DNA of 64,000 nucleotides from Candidatus Puniceispirillum marinum IMCC1322. GTDB lineage: Bacteria; Pseudomonadota; Alphaproteobacteria; Puniceispirillales; Puniceispirillaceae. The stretch is from the NCBI RefSeq assembly GCF_000024465.1, contig NC_014010.1, positions 682,001 through 746,000 of the forward strand. Reading direction: 5' to 3'. A program made the position numbers and the translations under genes. This document shows positions 34,985 through 44,406 of this stretch, piece by piece (position 1 is the first letter of the stretch; every line of letters begins with the position of its first letter). Under the pieces are notes generated by a model, which saw only the letters and a program-made list of their open reading frames with translations, had not been told where the DNA came from and made no database searches.

Positions 34985-36382
34985 CTAGCCACGCCGCCAG
35001 ATTGTCCCCTCAGCCGTATCTTCAAGATGTATGCCATCTGCCGCCAGTTCGTCACGAATTCTGTCTGCTTCGGCAAAATCACGACGGTTTCGGGCGACAT
35101 TGCGCGCGGCTATCTTGGCGTCAATATCACTATTATCCACCTCTAATTGTGCAGATGAAGTGGGTTCACGAGTCATGCTTGATGATAAATCTTTTATCTC
35201 ACCTTTACCCCAGGCATCACCAGTCTGTCCCAGCAAACCCATTACCTCAGCGCTTGATTTCAGGGCAATGGCCGCCGCCGCATCGCCTTTATTGGCCAGC
35301 CGTGCCAGTTCATGCAGACGCGCCATAGCTGCTGGCGTGTTCAAATCATCGCATAGACAATCCAGAAACGCCGCGTCCACTTTCGTTTCATCAGCCGCCA
35401 CATCACCAACGGCACGGTATAGTCGATCAAGGCTATTACGCGCGTCAAACGCCGCATGATCCGAAAAATCAAGTGGCGCACGATAATGCGCTGATAACAG
35501 TATATAGCGCACAACTTCACCACGGTGTTTGGCGACAGCATCAGCGACTGTCACAAAATGGCCAGTTGATTTCGACATGGTTTCGCCTTCGACAGTGACA
35601 AAGCCATTATGAAGCCAATAATTAGCCATTTTATCGGTATTATGCGCACAGCAGGATTGCGCGATTTCATTTTCATGATGTGGAAAAATCAGATCAAGGC
35701 CGCCAGCATGGATATCGAACACCTCGCCAAGATAGAATTTAGACATTGCCGAACATTCAATATGCCACCCGGGACGCCCACGTCCCCACGGGCTATCCCA
35801 ACCGGGTTGGGCTTGTGAGCTAGGCTTCCATAGAATGAAATCAGACGCATCGCGCTTATAAGGTGCGACTTCAACACGGGCACCCGCAATCATATCATCC
35901 ATGCTACGGCGCGACAGGCCACCATAGGTTGGCATTTGTTTCACGTGAAACAAAACATGCCCTTCAGCTTCATAGGCAAACCCATTCGCAATCAGCGTTT
36001 TGATCATCGCCACCATACCATCAATATGTTTGGTCGCGCGCGGTTCAGCATCGGGAGCTTTGGTCAGCAGGCTTTCGGTATCCGCGTGAAAGCTTTTGAT
36101 CGTATCAGCGCATAATGTAGCGATACTCATATTACGTTCATCAGCGCGTGCGATGATCTTATCGTCAACATCGGTGATATTGCGGACATAGGTAACCGTG
36201 CCATATTGGCGGCGTAGCAAACGAACCAGCACGTCAAATACGACGATTGGTCGTGCATTACCCACATGAATACGATCATAAACTGTTGGACCACAGGCAT
36301 ATATGCCTATATGCGCCGGATCAAGCGGTACAAATTCATCTTTTTGCCGGGTCAGCGTATTATAGAGTTTTAAGCCACTCAC
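34985..36382 (-). CDS. cysS: Cysteinyl-tRNA synthetase
   Basis: Class I synthetase charging tRNA-Cys, 465 residues. The HIGH-like motif is GPTVYDRIHVGNARP (residues ~31-45) and the KMSKS-like motif is EGETMSKSTGHF (~265-275). The zinc-binding cysteine is in YACGPTVYD, with ligands in WHIECSAMS and HHENEIAQS. The C-terminal domain has RNVARNRRDFAEADRIRDEL. The ATG overlaps the gltX stop by 4 nt (ATGA), which supports the start. Confidence 0.96.
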   Translation of the reverse strand: MSGLKLYNTLTRQKDEFVPLDPAHIGIYACGPTVYDRIHVGNARPIVVFDVLVRLLRRQYGTVTYVRNITDVDDKIIARADERNMSIATLCADTIKSFHADTESLLTKAPDAEPRATKHIDGMVAMIKTLIANGFAYEAEGHVLFHVKQMPTYGGLSRRSMDDMIAGARVEVAPYKRDASDFILWKPSSQAQPGWDSPWGRGRPGWHIECSAMSKFYLGEVFDIHAGGLDLIFPHHENEIAQSCCAHNTDKMANYWLHNGFVTVEGETMSKSTGHFVTVADAVAKHRGEVVRYILLSAHYRAPLDFSDHAAFDARNSLDRLYRAVGDVAADETKVDAAFLDCLCDDLNTPAAMARLHELARLANKGDAAAAIALKSSAEVMGLLGQTGDAWGKGEIKDLSSSMTREPTSSAQLEVDNSDIDAKIAARNVARNRRDFAEADRIRDELAADGIHLEDTAEGTIWRRG

Positions 36383-37719
36383 GCGCGCTTCCCCTGCAAC
36401 CGTGCAATGACGCGATCACGCCCCATAAAAGCTAGCAAAGGCGCAATTTCAGGCCCTTTGGCCTGGCCAGTCAGTGCCAATCGAAGCGGCATAAATAGAC
36501 CCTTACCCTTGGCACCTGTTTCGGCGGCAATAGCCTTTGTCCAGTCCGACCAAATGCTGGCAGACAGATCACCATCAGGCAACAGATGTGCCGCCGCTGT
36601 TGTGACATCTGGCGCATCCATGACTGGCGTGATCGGCGCTGTACATATCTGCCACCAGTCAGCCGCATCACCTACAATGCGAACATTACCTCTAACCGTT
36701 TCCCAGAAATCGGCACCCCCGCCTACGCCAAGGGAATCGAGCCTGTCCGCAACCCTGTCAAAATCGAGTTCCTGCACAATACGCGCATTCACCGCATCAA
36801 GCTCAGCTGGATCAAATTTGGCTGTCGCCCGTCCAAAACGGCTGATATCAAACCCCTCAATAACAGCGGCCATATCATTTTGCGGCACAACCGAATCAGC
36901 CGTCCCAATACGTGCCAATAGGCTGGCGATCGCCTCAGGTTCTAATCCGTTAGCGCGTAATTCATTAATAGACAGACTTCCCAAACGCTTTGACAAGCCC
37001 TCGCCATCGGCACCAGCAAGCAATGCCACATGACCCATTGTTGGTGCGCTAGCGCCCAACGCCTCAAATAATTGTATTTGGGCAGCCGAATTGGTCACAT
37101 GGTCTTCCCCGCGCAAGATATGTGTTATGCCATGATCAATATCATCAACCACCGATGCCAATGTATAGATCACCCGGCCATCTTCACGCATCAGCACCGG
37201 ATCCGACAGGCTGGACATGTGATAGGCAACATCGCCACGCACTTTGTCATGCCAGCGCACCTCAGTGTCATTCAGCAAAAAGCGCCAATGTGGTTTACGC
37301 CCTTCAGCTTCGAATTTGGCCTTGGCTTCGTCAGTCAGCTTCAAGCCTGCCCGGTCATAGACAGGTGGGCGCCCCGCACCAAGCTGGGCTTTGCGTTTTA
37401 GCGATAATTCTTCGGGGCTTTCATAGCAAGCATAGGCGCGCCCTTTGGCGACCAGATCTGCCAGCGCGTCATCATAGCGCAAAAGCCGGTTAGACTGACG
37501 GTCTTCGGACGCCCATGTCATGCCCATCCATGTAAGGTCAACACGGATTGACTCTTCGAACGCTGCTGTTGATCTTTCATCATCGGTATCATCAATACGC
37601 AACATAAAATGCCCATCAAATTTGCGGGCAAATAGATAATTGACCAAAGCTGTGCGTAAATTCCCAACATGCAAGTTACCTGTCGGGCTTGGCGCAAAAC
37701 GAACCTTTATCGCACTCAT
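36379..37719 (-). CDS. gltX: Glutamyl-tRNA synthetase
   Basis: Class I synthetase, 446 residues, with the HIGH motif in PSPTGNLHVGNLRTALVNY (residues ~10-28) and the KMSKS variant GLSKRLGSLS (~238-247). Length and motifs are those of bacterial GluRS. Many alphaproteobacteria have two GluRS copies, one charging Gln-tRNA with Glu for the amidotransferase route, and which this is cannot be told without comparison. It follows nadE by 53 nt and is translationally coupled to cysS. Confidence 0.95.
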   Translation of the reverse strand: MSAIKVRFAPSPTGNLHVGNLRTALVNYLFARKFDGHFMLRIDDTDDERSTAAFEESIRVDLTWMGMTWASEDRQSNRLLRYDDALADLVAKGRAYACYESPEELSLKRKAQLGAGRPPVYDRAGLKLTDEAKAKFEAEGRKPHWRFLLNDTEVRWHDKVRGDVAYHMSSLSDPVLMREDGRVIYTLASVVDDIDHGITHILRGEDHVTNSAAQIQLFEALGASAPTMGHVALLAGADGEGLSKRLGSLSINELRANGLEPEAIASLLARIGTADSVVPQNDMAAVIEGFDISRFGRATAKFDPAELDAVNARIVQELDFDRVADRLDSLGVGGGADFWETVRGNVRIVGDAADWWQICTAPITPVMDAPDVTTAAAHLLPDGDLSASIWSDWTKAIAAETGAKGKGLFMPLRLALTGQAKGPEIAPLLAFMGRDRVIARLQGKRA

Positions 37720-37772
37720 TTTATCTCCTGGTCACGCTACTGCGTTGTCAATTTGGTTTAGACCCTGCCTGC

Positions 37773-39458
37773 CTACTTCATAGACGTTTTTAGGGGGCTA
37801 AATCCAGACGTTAATGGTAAACGGCGATCACGGCCAAAGGCAATTGATGTCATCTTTGGTCCTGGCGCCGCCTGAAATCGTTTAAATTCGGCACGAAACA
37901 GAAGCTGGCTTGCCTGGGCAACTTCTTTAATGTCATAGCCCTGTGCAACGATAGCATCAATGTCAGCTGCGTCTTCGGTCAGCGCCTGCATAATGGCATC
38001 AAGTCGTTCATAAGGTGGCAATGAGTCGGTATCTTTCTGATCTGGACGCAATTCGGCGGATGGTGGCTTGTCGATAATGCGTTTTGGAATGACTTCACCT
38101 TCAGGCCCTGCCGCGCCACGAGGTAGATTTGCATTACGCCAATGGCATAGGTCAAAGACCTGTACCTTCCAGACATCCTTGATTGGGGCAAAGCCGCCAC
38201 ACATATCGCCATATAGCGTAGAGTAGCCAGCGGCATATTCGGATTTATTGCCGGTTGCCATGACCATCGCACCGTTTTTATTTGAAATTCCCATCAAGAT
38301 TGTACCGCGCAATCGAGACTGAATGTTTTCTTCGGCAATATCCGGATCCTTGCCCGCAAATTGATCAGCCAGCATTTCGTCCATTGCCGCCATCGCTGGC
38401 CCGATTGAAATGGTATCAAGGCGCATACCAAAACGGCTGGCAAGATCAGCAGCATCCTCAAGGCTTTCATCACTGGTATAAGGTGACGGCATCATCACCG
38501 CATGAACAGCATCAGCACCAAGCGCATCGGCGGCAATGGCGGCAACCAACGCCGAGTCAATACCGCCTGACAAGCCAAGCACAACACCGGGAAATCCATT
38601 TTTCTGCACATAATCACGGACACCCAGCATCAAGCCACGATAGATTGCGGCCAGATCTTCGTCGGGCGGGGTAATCTGGCCAGTTAAAGATAGGGCACCA
38701 AAATCAGATTTGACTTGCACCTGAACCACAGCCTGAGAAAAGCTAGGTAAATGGGTAGCAAGATTACCATCTGCATTAAGGGCAAATGACCCACCATCGA
38801 ACACCAGTTCATCCTGACCGCCAATTAGATTAACATATAAAAGCGGCAAAGATGACTCGATTGTCCGGCTGACGGCATGCGCCATTCGCTGATCATTTTT
38901 ACGGCTATCAAAAGGCGACGCATTCAGCGATACGATCATATCGGCACCAGATTCCTGCAGACATTCTACGACATCAGGCGTCCATATATCTTCACAAACA
39001 GGTAAACCAAGTTTTAAGCCACGTACCAGCACGGGCCCAGGCATTGCACCAGCCGTGAAATTTCGTTTATCGTCAAAAACGCCGTAATTCGGTAAATTGA
39101 CCTTGTCACGCCGACCGATAATTTTACCGTCATCAAGAACAAATACCGAATTGTAGATACGGACGACATCGCCATCCTGTTCCCGATAAGGGGCACCAAC
39201 AATGATCGCCGCACCGCCATCAGCGGTTACCTGTGTCAGACGGGCAATCCCTGCGGCAACTTCGTGCATAAAGTCACTGCGCAGGACAAGGTCATCACAC
39301 GGATATCCAGACAAAAACATTTCTGGCGTCACAATGATATCCGCACCGCCAGCATTGGCTTTTTCACGGGCATCAATCAGACATTCTACATTGGCGGCTA
39401 TATTGCCCAGATGAGAATTCAACTGTGCAAGCGCAATCGAGATGGGTTTATCAATCAT
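37773..39458 (-). CDS. nadE: Glutamine-dependent NAD+ synthetase
   Basis: Converts deamido-NAD to NAD+ using glutamine-derived ammonia. Two fused domains are visible: an N-terminal nitrilase-type glutaminase (residues ~1-260; Glu in TPEMFLSGYPCDDL, Lys in RRDKVNLPNYG, Cys in PVCEDIWTP) and a C-terminal ATP-pyrophosphatase NAD synthetase domain with the P-loop GLSGGIDSALVAAI (from ~residue 293) and TGNKSEYAAGY. At 561 residues it is the glutaminase-fused bacterial form. The nicotinate phosphoribosyltransferase gene lies 10 nt upstream, so the two are coupled. Confidence 0.96.
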   Translation of the reverse strand: MIDKPISIALAQLNSHLGNIAANVECLIDAREKANAGGADIIVTPEMFLSGYPCDDLVLRSDFMHEVAAGIARLTQVTADGGAAIIVGAPYREQDGDVVRIYNSVFVLDDGKIIGRRDKVNLPNYGVFDDKRNFTAGAMPGPVLVRGLKLGLPVCEDIWTPDVVECLQESGADMIVSLNASPFDSRKNDQRMAHAVSRTIESSLPLLYVNLIGGQDELVFDGGSFALNADGNLATHLPSFSQAVVQVQVKSDFGALSLTGQITPPDEDLAAIYRGLMLGVRDYVQKNGFPGVVLGLSGGIDSALVAAIAADALGADAVHAVMMPSPYTSDESLEDAADLASRFGMRLDTISIGPAMAAMDEMLADQFAGKDPDIAEENIQSRLRGTILMGISNKNGAMVMATGNKSEYAAGYSTLYGDMCGGFAPIKDVWKVQVFDLCHWRNANLPRGAAGPEGEVIPKRIIDKPPSAELRPDQKDTDSLPPYERLDAIMQALTEDAADIDAIVAQGYDIKEVAQASQLLFRAEFKRFQAAPGPKMTSIAFGRDRRLPLTSGFSPLKTSMK

Positions 39459-39468
39459 AATACTGTTT

Positions 39469-40608
39469 CTATTTACGAATTAAGAATTCCCGACCCACTT
39501 TTACCCGCGCCTGTTTATCATAGGCGATAATATCAGCGGTCGCATAGGTTTCAGACCATATTTGGGGCAGAAACGAGCCTGTACCAATTAAATTAAGGGG
39601 TGCTTTTGCCAATGAAAACACACGACATTTATCAGGGCCAAAGCCGCTTGAAGCAACAATTTTTACATTTTCAAATCCATGTGAATCAAGCGTTTCACGA
39701 AGGTGCCAGACCGATGCTGCACTGACGCCCGTACCCATCAAATTCTTGAGTTCGGCATCACTTCGATATCCGCGGATTGCTTCGGGCACATTCCGCTCAA
39801 GCACGGCATATGAGGTCTGCGTATCCAGCCCTTCGACGTAACGGCCACCATGCGTATCAAGACGGATCGACAAAGCACCTGATTTTGCCATATCCTTGAA
39901 ATGGTTTGCTACCTCAAGCGCATCAGTGATTTCATTGCCAAAGTAATCAACCAGAACTGTTAATGGTGCATCCGGGATTGTTTCATGAAATAATTGTGCC
40001 GCCCGCAAGGTTGATCCGGCATATCCAATCAGAGCATGGGGCATAGTGCCCATACCTTTTTCGGTACCAAAGAAATGCGCTGTGGCATCTGCTGCACACC
40101 CGATAAACCCAACGGCGCCTGTTTTGGCCTTGGCTTTTGTCGAACCAACCGATGCGCCATACGCCATTAATTCAGCCATTTCCGAACCTGCACAATGGCG
40201 TGCATCCATTGCCAAAAACCCGACATACGGCAGTTCAATGCACATATTGTAGGCGTTGTAAGCTGCTACACAGCTTGGCCCCAAACGTTGCAAGAATATT
40301 GTTTCCAGATCGACCAGTGCTGAAAATGGGCCACTGATATAGCAAATTGGCTCACCTGCACCTATCCATGCGCCTTCGGCATATAGTTTTTCGATCTGTA
40401 ACGTGACACCCCGGCTTTCGGCCATCGCTTCAAGCCAGTCAAACGCCAATTTTCCAGCCAGTGTGACAGGTCGGCGCATAAATACAGCATAGGTCACATC
40501 GCAATCGCCATGGGTCTGTACGATATTGCGCGTATGTCTGAAATAGGTATCCGTCAAGCTAGGCTGAGCGCTTGGCGTGGGCCCTGTACTGGCAAATTTT
40601 GACATCAT
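39469..40608 (-). CDS. pncB: Nicotinate phosphoribosyltransferase
   Basis: Salvages nicotinic acid to nicotinate mononucleotide, feeding NadE two steps later. The 379-residue protein belongs to the NAPRTase/quinolinate PRTase superfamily. Motifs: SLTDTYFRHTRNIVQTHGDC (residues ~18-37), the substrate segment FLAMDARHCAGSEMAELMAYG, VDYFGNEITDAL, and the phosphate-binding RLDTHGGRYVEG and IVASSGFGPDKC. It is shorter than E. coli PncB and closer to the archaeal/cyanobacterial type, so the symbol is used by function. It sits 10 nt before nadE. Confidence 0.87.
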   Translation of the reverse strand: MMSKFASTGPTPSAQPSLTDTYFRHTRNIVQTHGDCDVTYAVFMRRPVTLAGKLAFDWLEAMAESRGVTLQIEKLYAEGAWIGAGEPICYISGPFSALVDLETIFLQRLGPSCVAAYNAYNMCIELPYVGFLAMDARHCAGSEMAELMAYGASVGSTKAKAKTGAVGFIGCAADATAHFFGTEKGMGTMPHALIGYAGSTLRAAQLFHETIPDAPLTVLVDYFGNEITDALEVANHFKDMAKSGALSIRLDTHGGRYVEGLDTQTSYAVLERNVPEAIRGYRSDAELKNLMGTGVSAASVWHLRETLDSHGFENVKIVASSGFGPDKCRVFSLAKAPLNLIGTGSFLPQIWSETYATADIIAYDKQARVKVGREFLIRK

Positions 40609-40645
40609 GTCTCCCCGCTATCCGCAACGATGACGCGTGAAACAC

Positions 40646-42025
40646 TTAGACGGCTTGCGACAATTCAGCCTGTCCACCACGGCGACGTTTCATCAAGTCG
40701 GCAATAAGGAACGCAAGCTCCAGCGCCTGTGCACCATTCAAACGTGGATCGCAATGCGTATGATAACGATCCCCCAAACGCGCCTCAGTTACATCGACAA
40801 CACCGCCAACACATTCGGTCACATTCTGTCCTGTCATTTCGAAATGTACGCCACCCGGATAGGTGCCAACTTCGTCATGCGCATCAAAAAATCCACGCAC
40901 TTCAGACATAACATCATCAACCCGTCGGGTCTTATAACCGCTTGATGCCTTGATGGTATTACCGTGCATCGGATCACAGCACCAGACCACATGCGCACCA
41001 TGATTTTGCACGGCTTTGAGCAATGGTGGCAAACCAGCACGCACCTTGTCAGCGCCCATGCGGGCAATCAAAGTTAATCGACCCGGAATATTGTCTGGAT
41101 TCAGCACATCGATCAGACGCAATAATTCATCTGGATCAAGGCTTGGCCCGCATTTCAATCCGATTGGATTCGAAATGCCACGCATATATTCAACATGCGC
41201 GCCGTCAGGCTGGCGAGTACGGTCACCTATCCAGACCATATGCGCCGATGTCGAATACCAACCCTGTTCATCAGTGATCGTATCACGGCGCGTCATTGCC
41301 TCTTCATAGCCCAGCAACAACGCTTCATGACTTGTATAGAGTTCGGTTTCGGCCAACGGCCGCGCGGTCGCAGAGGTGATTCCACAGGCCTTCATGAAAG
41401 CAAGAGATTCTTCAATGCGCTCGGCAAGCGCTTCAAATTTTGCAGTTTCAGGCGCATCACGCAGAAAATCTGTAACCCAGCTATGCACCTTATTCAGATC
41501 AGCAAGACCACCTTGGGCAAAAGCACGAAGAAGATTGAGCGTGGCGGCGGATTGTTCATAAACGCGCAACAGCCGCTTTGGATCGGGCACGCGTTCCTTT
41601 TCGGTAAAGCCCATAGCATTGACCATGTCACCACGGTAGCTTGGCAGTTCGACACCATCAATGATTTCAGTTGGTGCCGATCGCGGCTTGGCAAATTGTC
41701 CTGCCATCCGGCCAATTTTCACAACAGGCATTGAAGCACCGAAAGTCAGAACCACTGCCATCTGCAACAACACTTTAAAGCTGTCACGGATATTATTGGC
41801 TGAAAATTCAGCAAAGCTTTCGGCACAGTCACCACCTTGCAAAAGAAAGGCACGCCCTTCGGCGACATCGCCAAGACGATCACGCAAGCTTTGCGCTTCA
41901 CCAGCAAATACAAGCGGCGGCATAGCCGAAAGTTTTTTCTCGACCATCTGTACCTTATCGGCATCGGGATATTCGGGCACCTGCAAAATAGGGTGCGAGC
42001 GCCAGCTAGTTGGCTGCCATTCCAT
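40646..42025 (-). CDS. aroG: 3-deoxy-7-phosphoheptulonate synthase, class II
   Basis: First step of the shikimate route: PEP + erythrose-4-phosphate to DAHP. The 459-residue protein is of the plant-like class II type (as in Mycobacterium and many alphaproteobacteria). Visible: [16 protein letters not shown] (metal-binding Cys), [16 protein letters not shown]-like [34 protein letters not shown] and [21 protein letters not shown]. The symbol aroG is used loosely; class II enzymes are unrelated in sequence to E. coli AroG. It is followed by the NAD salvage genes on the same strand, 37 nt away. Confidence 0.94.
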   Translation of the reverse strand: MEWQPTSWRSHPILQVPEYPDADKVQMVEKKLSAMPPLVFAGEAQSLRDRLGDVAEGRAFLLQGGDCAESFAEFSANNIRDSFKVLLQMAVVLTFGASMPVVKIGRMAGQFAKPRSAPTEIIDGVELPSYRGDMVNAMGFTEKERVPDPKRLLRVYEQSAATLNLLRAFAQGGLADLNKVHSWVTDFLRDAPETAKFEALAERIEESLAFMKACGITSATARPLAETELYTSHEALLLGYEEAMTRRDTITDEQGWYSTSAHMVWIGDRTRQPDGAHVEYMRGISNPIGLKCGPSLDPDELLRLIDVLNPDNIPGRLTLIARMGADKVRAGLPPLLKAVQNHGAHVVWCCDPMHGNTIKASSGYKTRRVDDVMSEVRGFFDAHDEVGTYPGGVHFEMTGQNVTECVGGVVDVTEARLGDRYHTHCDPRLNGAQALELAFLIADLMKRRRGGQAELSQAV

Positions 42026-42196
42026 AATTTCTGATCCTCTTTTGCACTACGAAAGGTCGAAAGTGCATTTTTGATGTTTGAACAAGCCCAATCATGCGTA
42101 TCTGTGCCAAAAATTCAAGCTTTTTCGCCATGTAGCAATGACTATGAGCTGGCCTTGCCACAGATAGGCGATGAAGCATCCAACTCGGAAAACAGG

Positions 42197-43549
42197 CTAA
42201 TCACGCGGTGAACGCATGGTCACAAATTCTTCGGCTGATGTGGGGTGAATACCAATGGTGGCGTCAAAGTCAGCCTTTGTAGCGCCAGCTTTGACGGCAA
42301 TCCCCACACCCTGCATAATTTCCCCGCAATCCGGCCCCATCATATGGGCACCAACAACCTTGTCACTGACATCATCGACAATCAGTTTCATATAGGTTTT
42401 TTCACCGCGTCCCGAAATGGTGTTTTTCATCGCCCTGAACTGACTTTCATAAACTCGGATTTTGGCATATTTTGCCGTGGCTTCGGGTTCGGTTAAACCG
42501 ACAGTGGCTATTGGCGGCTGGCTAAACACAGCCGAGGCAATGTTTTCATGGCTGATGGTGCGTGGTTTGTTACCATATAAGGTATCAGCAAAAGCATGGC
42601 CTTCATTGATGGCAACAGGCGTCAGATTCACCCGATCAGTGACATCACCAACGGCATAGATGCTGGGTATGGATGTACGCGAATAAGCATCCACCAGCAC
42701 TTCACCATTGCGCCCCATATCGACACCAACCTGCTCGAGACCTAGCTGGCTGGTATTGGGCTTGCGTCCAGTCGCGGCCATCACCTGGTCAACATGAATG
42801 GTTGAACCATCACTGAGACTGGCAATTTTTCTGCCATTGTCAGACGCAAGCGCATCAACGGTCGTTCCCGGGTGCAAGATAATACCGCGATCCTGCATCG
42901 CTACAGCAATATGCCGGCGCACATCTTCATCAAAGCCGCGCAAAGGCAAATCACCCCGATAGACAAGATGTGTTTTCGCCCCATAGCCATTGAAAATACC
43001 CGCAAATTCAAGCGCAATATAGCCACCACCATAAATCAAAATTTCAGACGGAAAATCATCTAGATCAAGCGCCTCGTTCGAGGTTATCGCATGCTCATTC
43101 ATGCCAGGCACATCGATTATCTGCGGCAGGCCACCAACAGCCACCAGGATGGTTTTGGCGGTGATATCCTGATCATTCACGGTAACGCTATGCGGGCCAG
43201 TAACCTTGGCAAAGCCACGAAGTAATGTAGCACCAGCATTCTCAAGCAAAGATACATAGATCGACTCAAGCCGGTTTAGTTCGGTATTCTTCGCGGTAAT
43301 CAGATGTGCCCAATCATGTGTTGGCGTCTCAATATGCCAGCCAAAACCGCGTGCATCTTCGACATCGGCAGAAAACATCGATCCATACATAAGTAGCTTT
43401 TTTGGCACACAGCCCCGGATCACACAGGTGCCACCCGGCCGGTCGCCTTCGATCACCGCAACCTTGGCACCATGAGTTGCTGAAATTCTGGCCGCCCGGA
43501 CACCGCCAGAGCCAGCGCCGATAACCACCAAATCATACATATATTCCAT
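42197..43549 (-). CDS. gor: Glutathione-disulfide reductase
   Basis: NADPH-dependent flavoprotein reducing glutathione disulfide. From the ATG at 43549 the protein has 450 residues: FAD-binding GAGSGGVRAA (residues ~11-20), the redox-active disulfide in GGTCVIRGCVPKK (Cys42, Cys47), the second nucleotide motif YGGGYIALEFAGIF, ATGRKPNTSQLG, and the C-terminal active-site HPTSAEEFVTMR supplied to the partner subunit. The RGCVPKK motif and arginine-rich NADP site favour glutathione over trypanothione or mercury reductase. Other in-frame ATGs lie at 43540 and 43564. Confidence 0.93.
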   Translation of the reverse strand: MEYMYDLVVIGAGSGGVRAARISATHGAKVAVIEGDRPGGTCVIRGCVPKKLLMYGSMFSADVEDARGFGWHIETPTHDWAHLITAKNTELNRLESIYVSLLENAGATLLRGFAKVTGPHSVTVNDQDITAKTILVAVGGLPQIIDVPGMNEHAITSNEALDLDDFPSEILIYGGGYIALEFAGIFNGYGAKTHLVYRGDLPLRGFDEDVRRHIAVAMQDRGIILHPGTTVDALASDNGRKIASLSDGSTIHVDQVMAATGRKPNTSQLGLEQVGVDMGRNGEVLVDAYSRTSIPSIYAVGDVTDRVNLTPVAINEGHAFADTLYGNKPRTISHENIASAVFSQPPIATVGLTEPEATAKYAKIRVYESQFRAMKNTISGRGEKTYMKLIVDDVSDKVVGAHMMGPDCGEIMQGVGIAVKAGATKADFDATIGIHPTSAEEFVTMRSPRD

Positions 43550-43662
43550 TTTGTCCCGCTTCATGTCTGTAGAAAAGACAGTACCCGTTTCACAGACAGG
43601 CACCTGACATTAAACACACATATGGGTCAAAGCGCAGAGATGCAATAGGTGATGATGATTGC

Positions 43663-44118
43663 TCAAGCAAAATCAAGTTCGCTAATGACGTCGGTAAATT
43701 CGGTATCATCAACATAATCAAGCAAAATAACCGCCGCCATATTGTGAAAATTATTAATCATAGTTGCCAATGACGCGCTTGTCGCATCGCTGAGATCCAC
43801 AAAGCGGTAAACCGTAATTGAGGCTTCACCCGAACAAATGCCAAATGGTGAACTGCTTGTTGCTATCGTATCCTCAAGTAAAAGCATGGTCAGGAATGAA
43901 GCTTTAAGAGGGCCCGTTCCATCACGCGAGGCACAACAATAAAGTAGCCCTTTATTGCCCGAATGCATTAGCTCAAGCTGTGTTATGAGATTGCTCTTAT
44001 CCGAGGTCATCCAGCGGCTTTTCGCTACTTCAAGAAGGGGCTTGTTCAATGGGGGAAATGCACTTTCAATCAGAGGTGCAACCTGATCTCTTATCAGCTC
44101 TTTGAGATGCTGGTTCAT
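43663..44118 (-). CDS. Protein of unknown function under a CtrA-like site
   Basis: A 151-residue acidic protein with a helical start (MNQHLKELIRDQVAPLIES), a central strand-rich region and a final VILLDYVDDTEFTDVISELD. There is no signal peptide and no membrane segment. The alternation of helix and strands resembles small chaperone-like or YbjN-like folds, but I cannot assign it to any. The start at 44118 uses GGAG 11 nt upstream; the frame could extend to 44142. A striking GTTAAC palindrome with a CtrA-type spacing lies 37-73 nt upstream, so cell-cycle-type control is possible. Confidence 0.6.
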   Translation of the reverse strand: MNQHLKELIRDQVAPLIESAFPPLNKPLLEVAKSRWMTSDKSNLITQLELMHSGNKGLLYCCASRDGTGPLKASFLTMLLLEDTIATSSSPFGICSGEASITVYRFVDLSDATSASLATMINNFHNMAAVILLDYVDDTEFTDVISELDFA

Positions 44119-44154
44119 TATTCTGCTTGCTCCGGTTTGCATAATGGCAATTGG

Positions 44155-44191
44155 TAAACGTTAACATAATTTAACTATTTGTTAACGTTTA
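44155..44191. promoter_or_regulatory. Nested GTTAAC inverted repeat with CtrA-type core
   Basis: TAAACGTTAAC (44155-44165) and GTTAACGTTTA (44181-44191) are perfect 11-bp inverted repeats with a 15-nt spacer. Inside, TTAA-N7-TTAA (44171-44185, followed by C) fits the CtrA response-regulator site of alphaproteobacteria. The element sits between divergent genes: 37 nt upstream of the unknown gene on the minus strand and about 215 nt upstream of acetoacetyl-CoA synthetase. Confidence 0.55.
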
Positions 44192-44406
44192 AACAAAACA
44201 TTTAATATTGGCTACTATCTAGAGGTCTTATTTTTTAGGATCAAATGCACCAGAAACTAGGCAAGGCATTGTTTTTGCATAAAAAAGAAAACAATTTTCC
44301 AATTTTCTTAAAAAGGGATTTTCATGCTGAAGATTGCACCGCATCATTATTATGATAGGGTGACTAGCCCCATAGATGCTAGACATATTTTTACTTGGAT
44401 ATTTAC

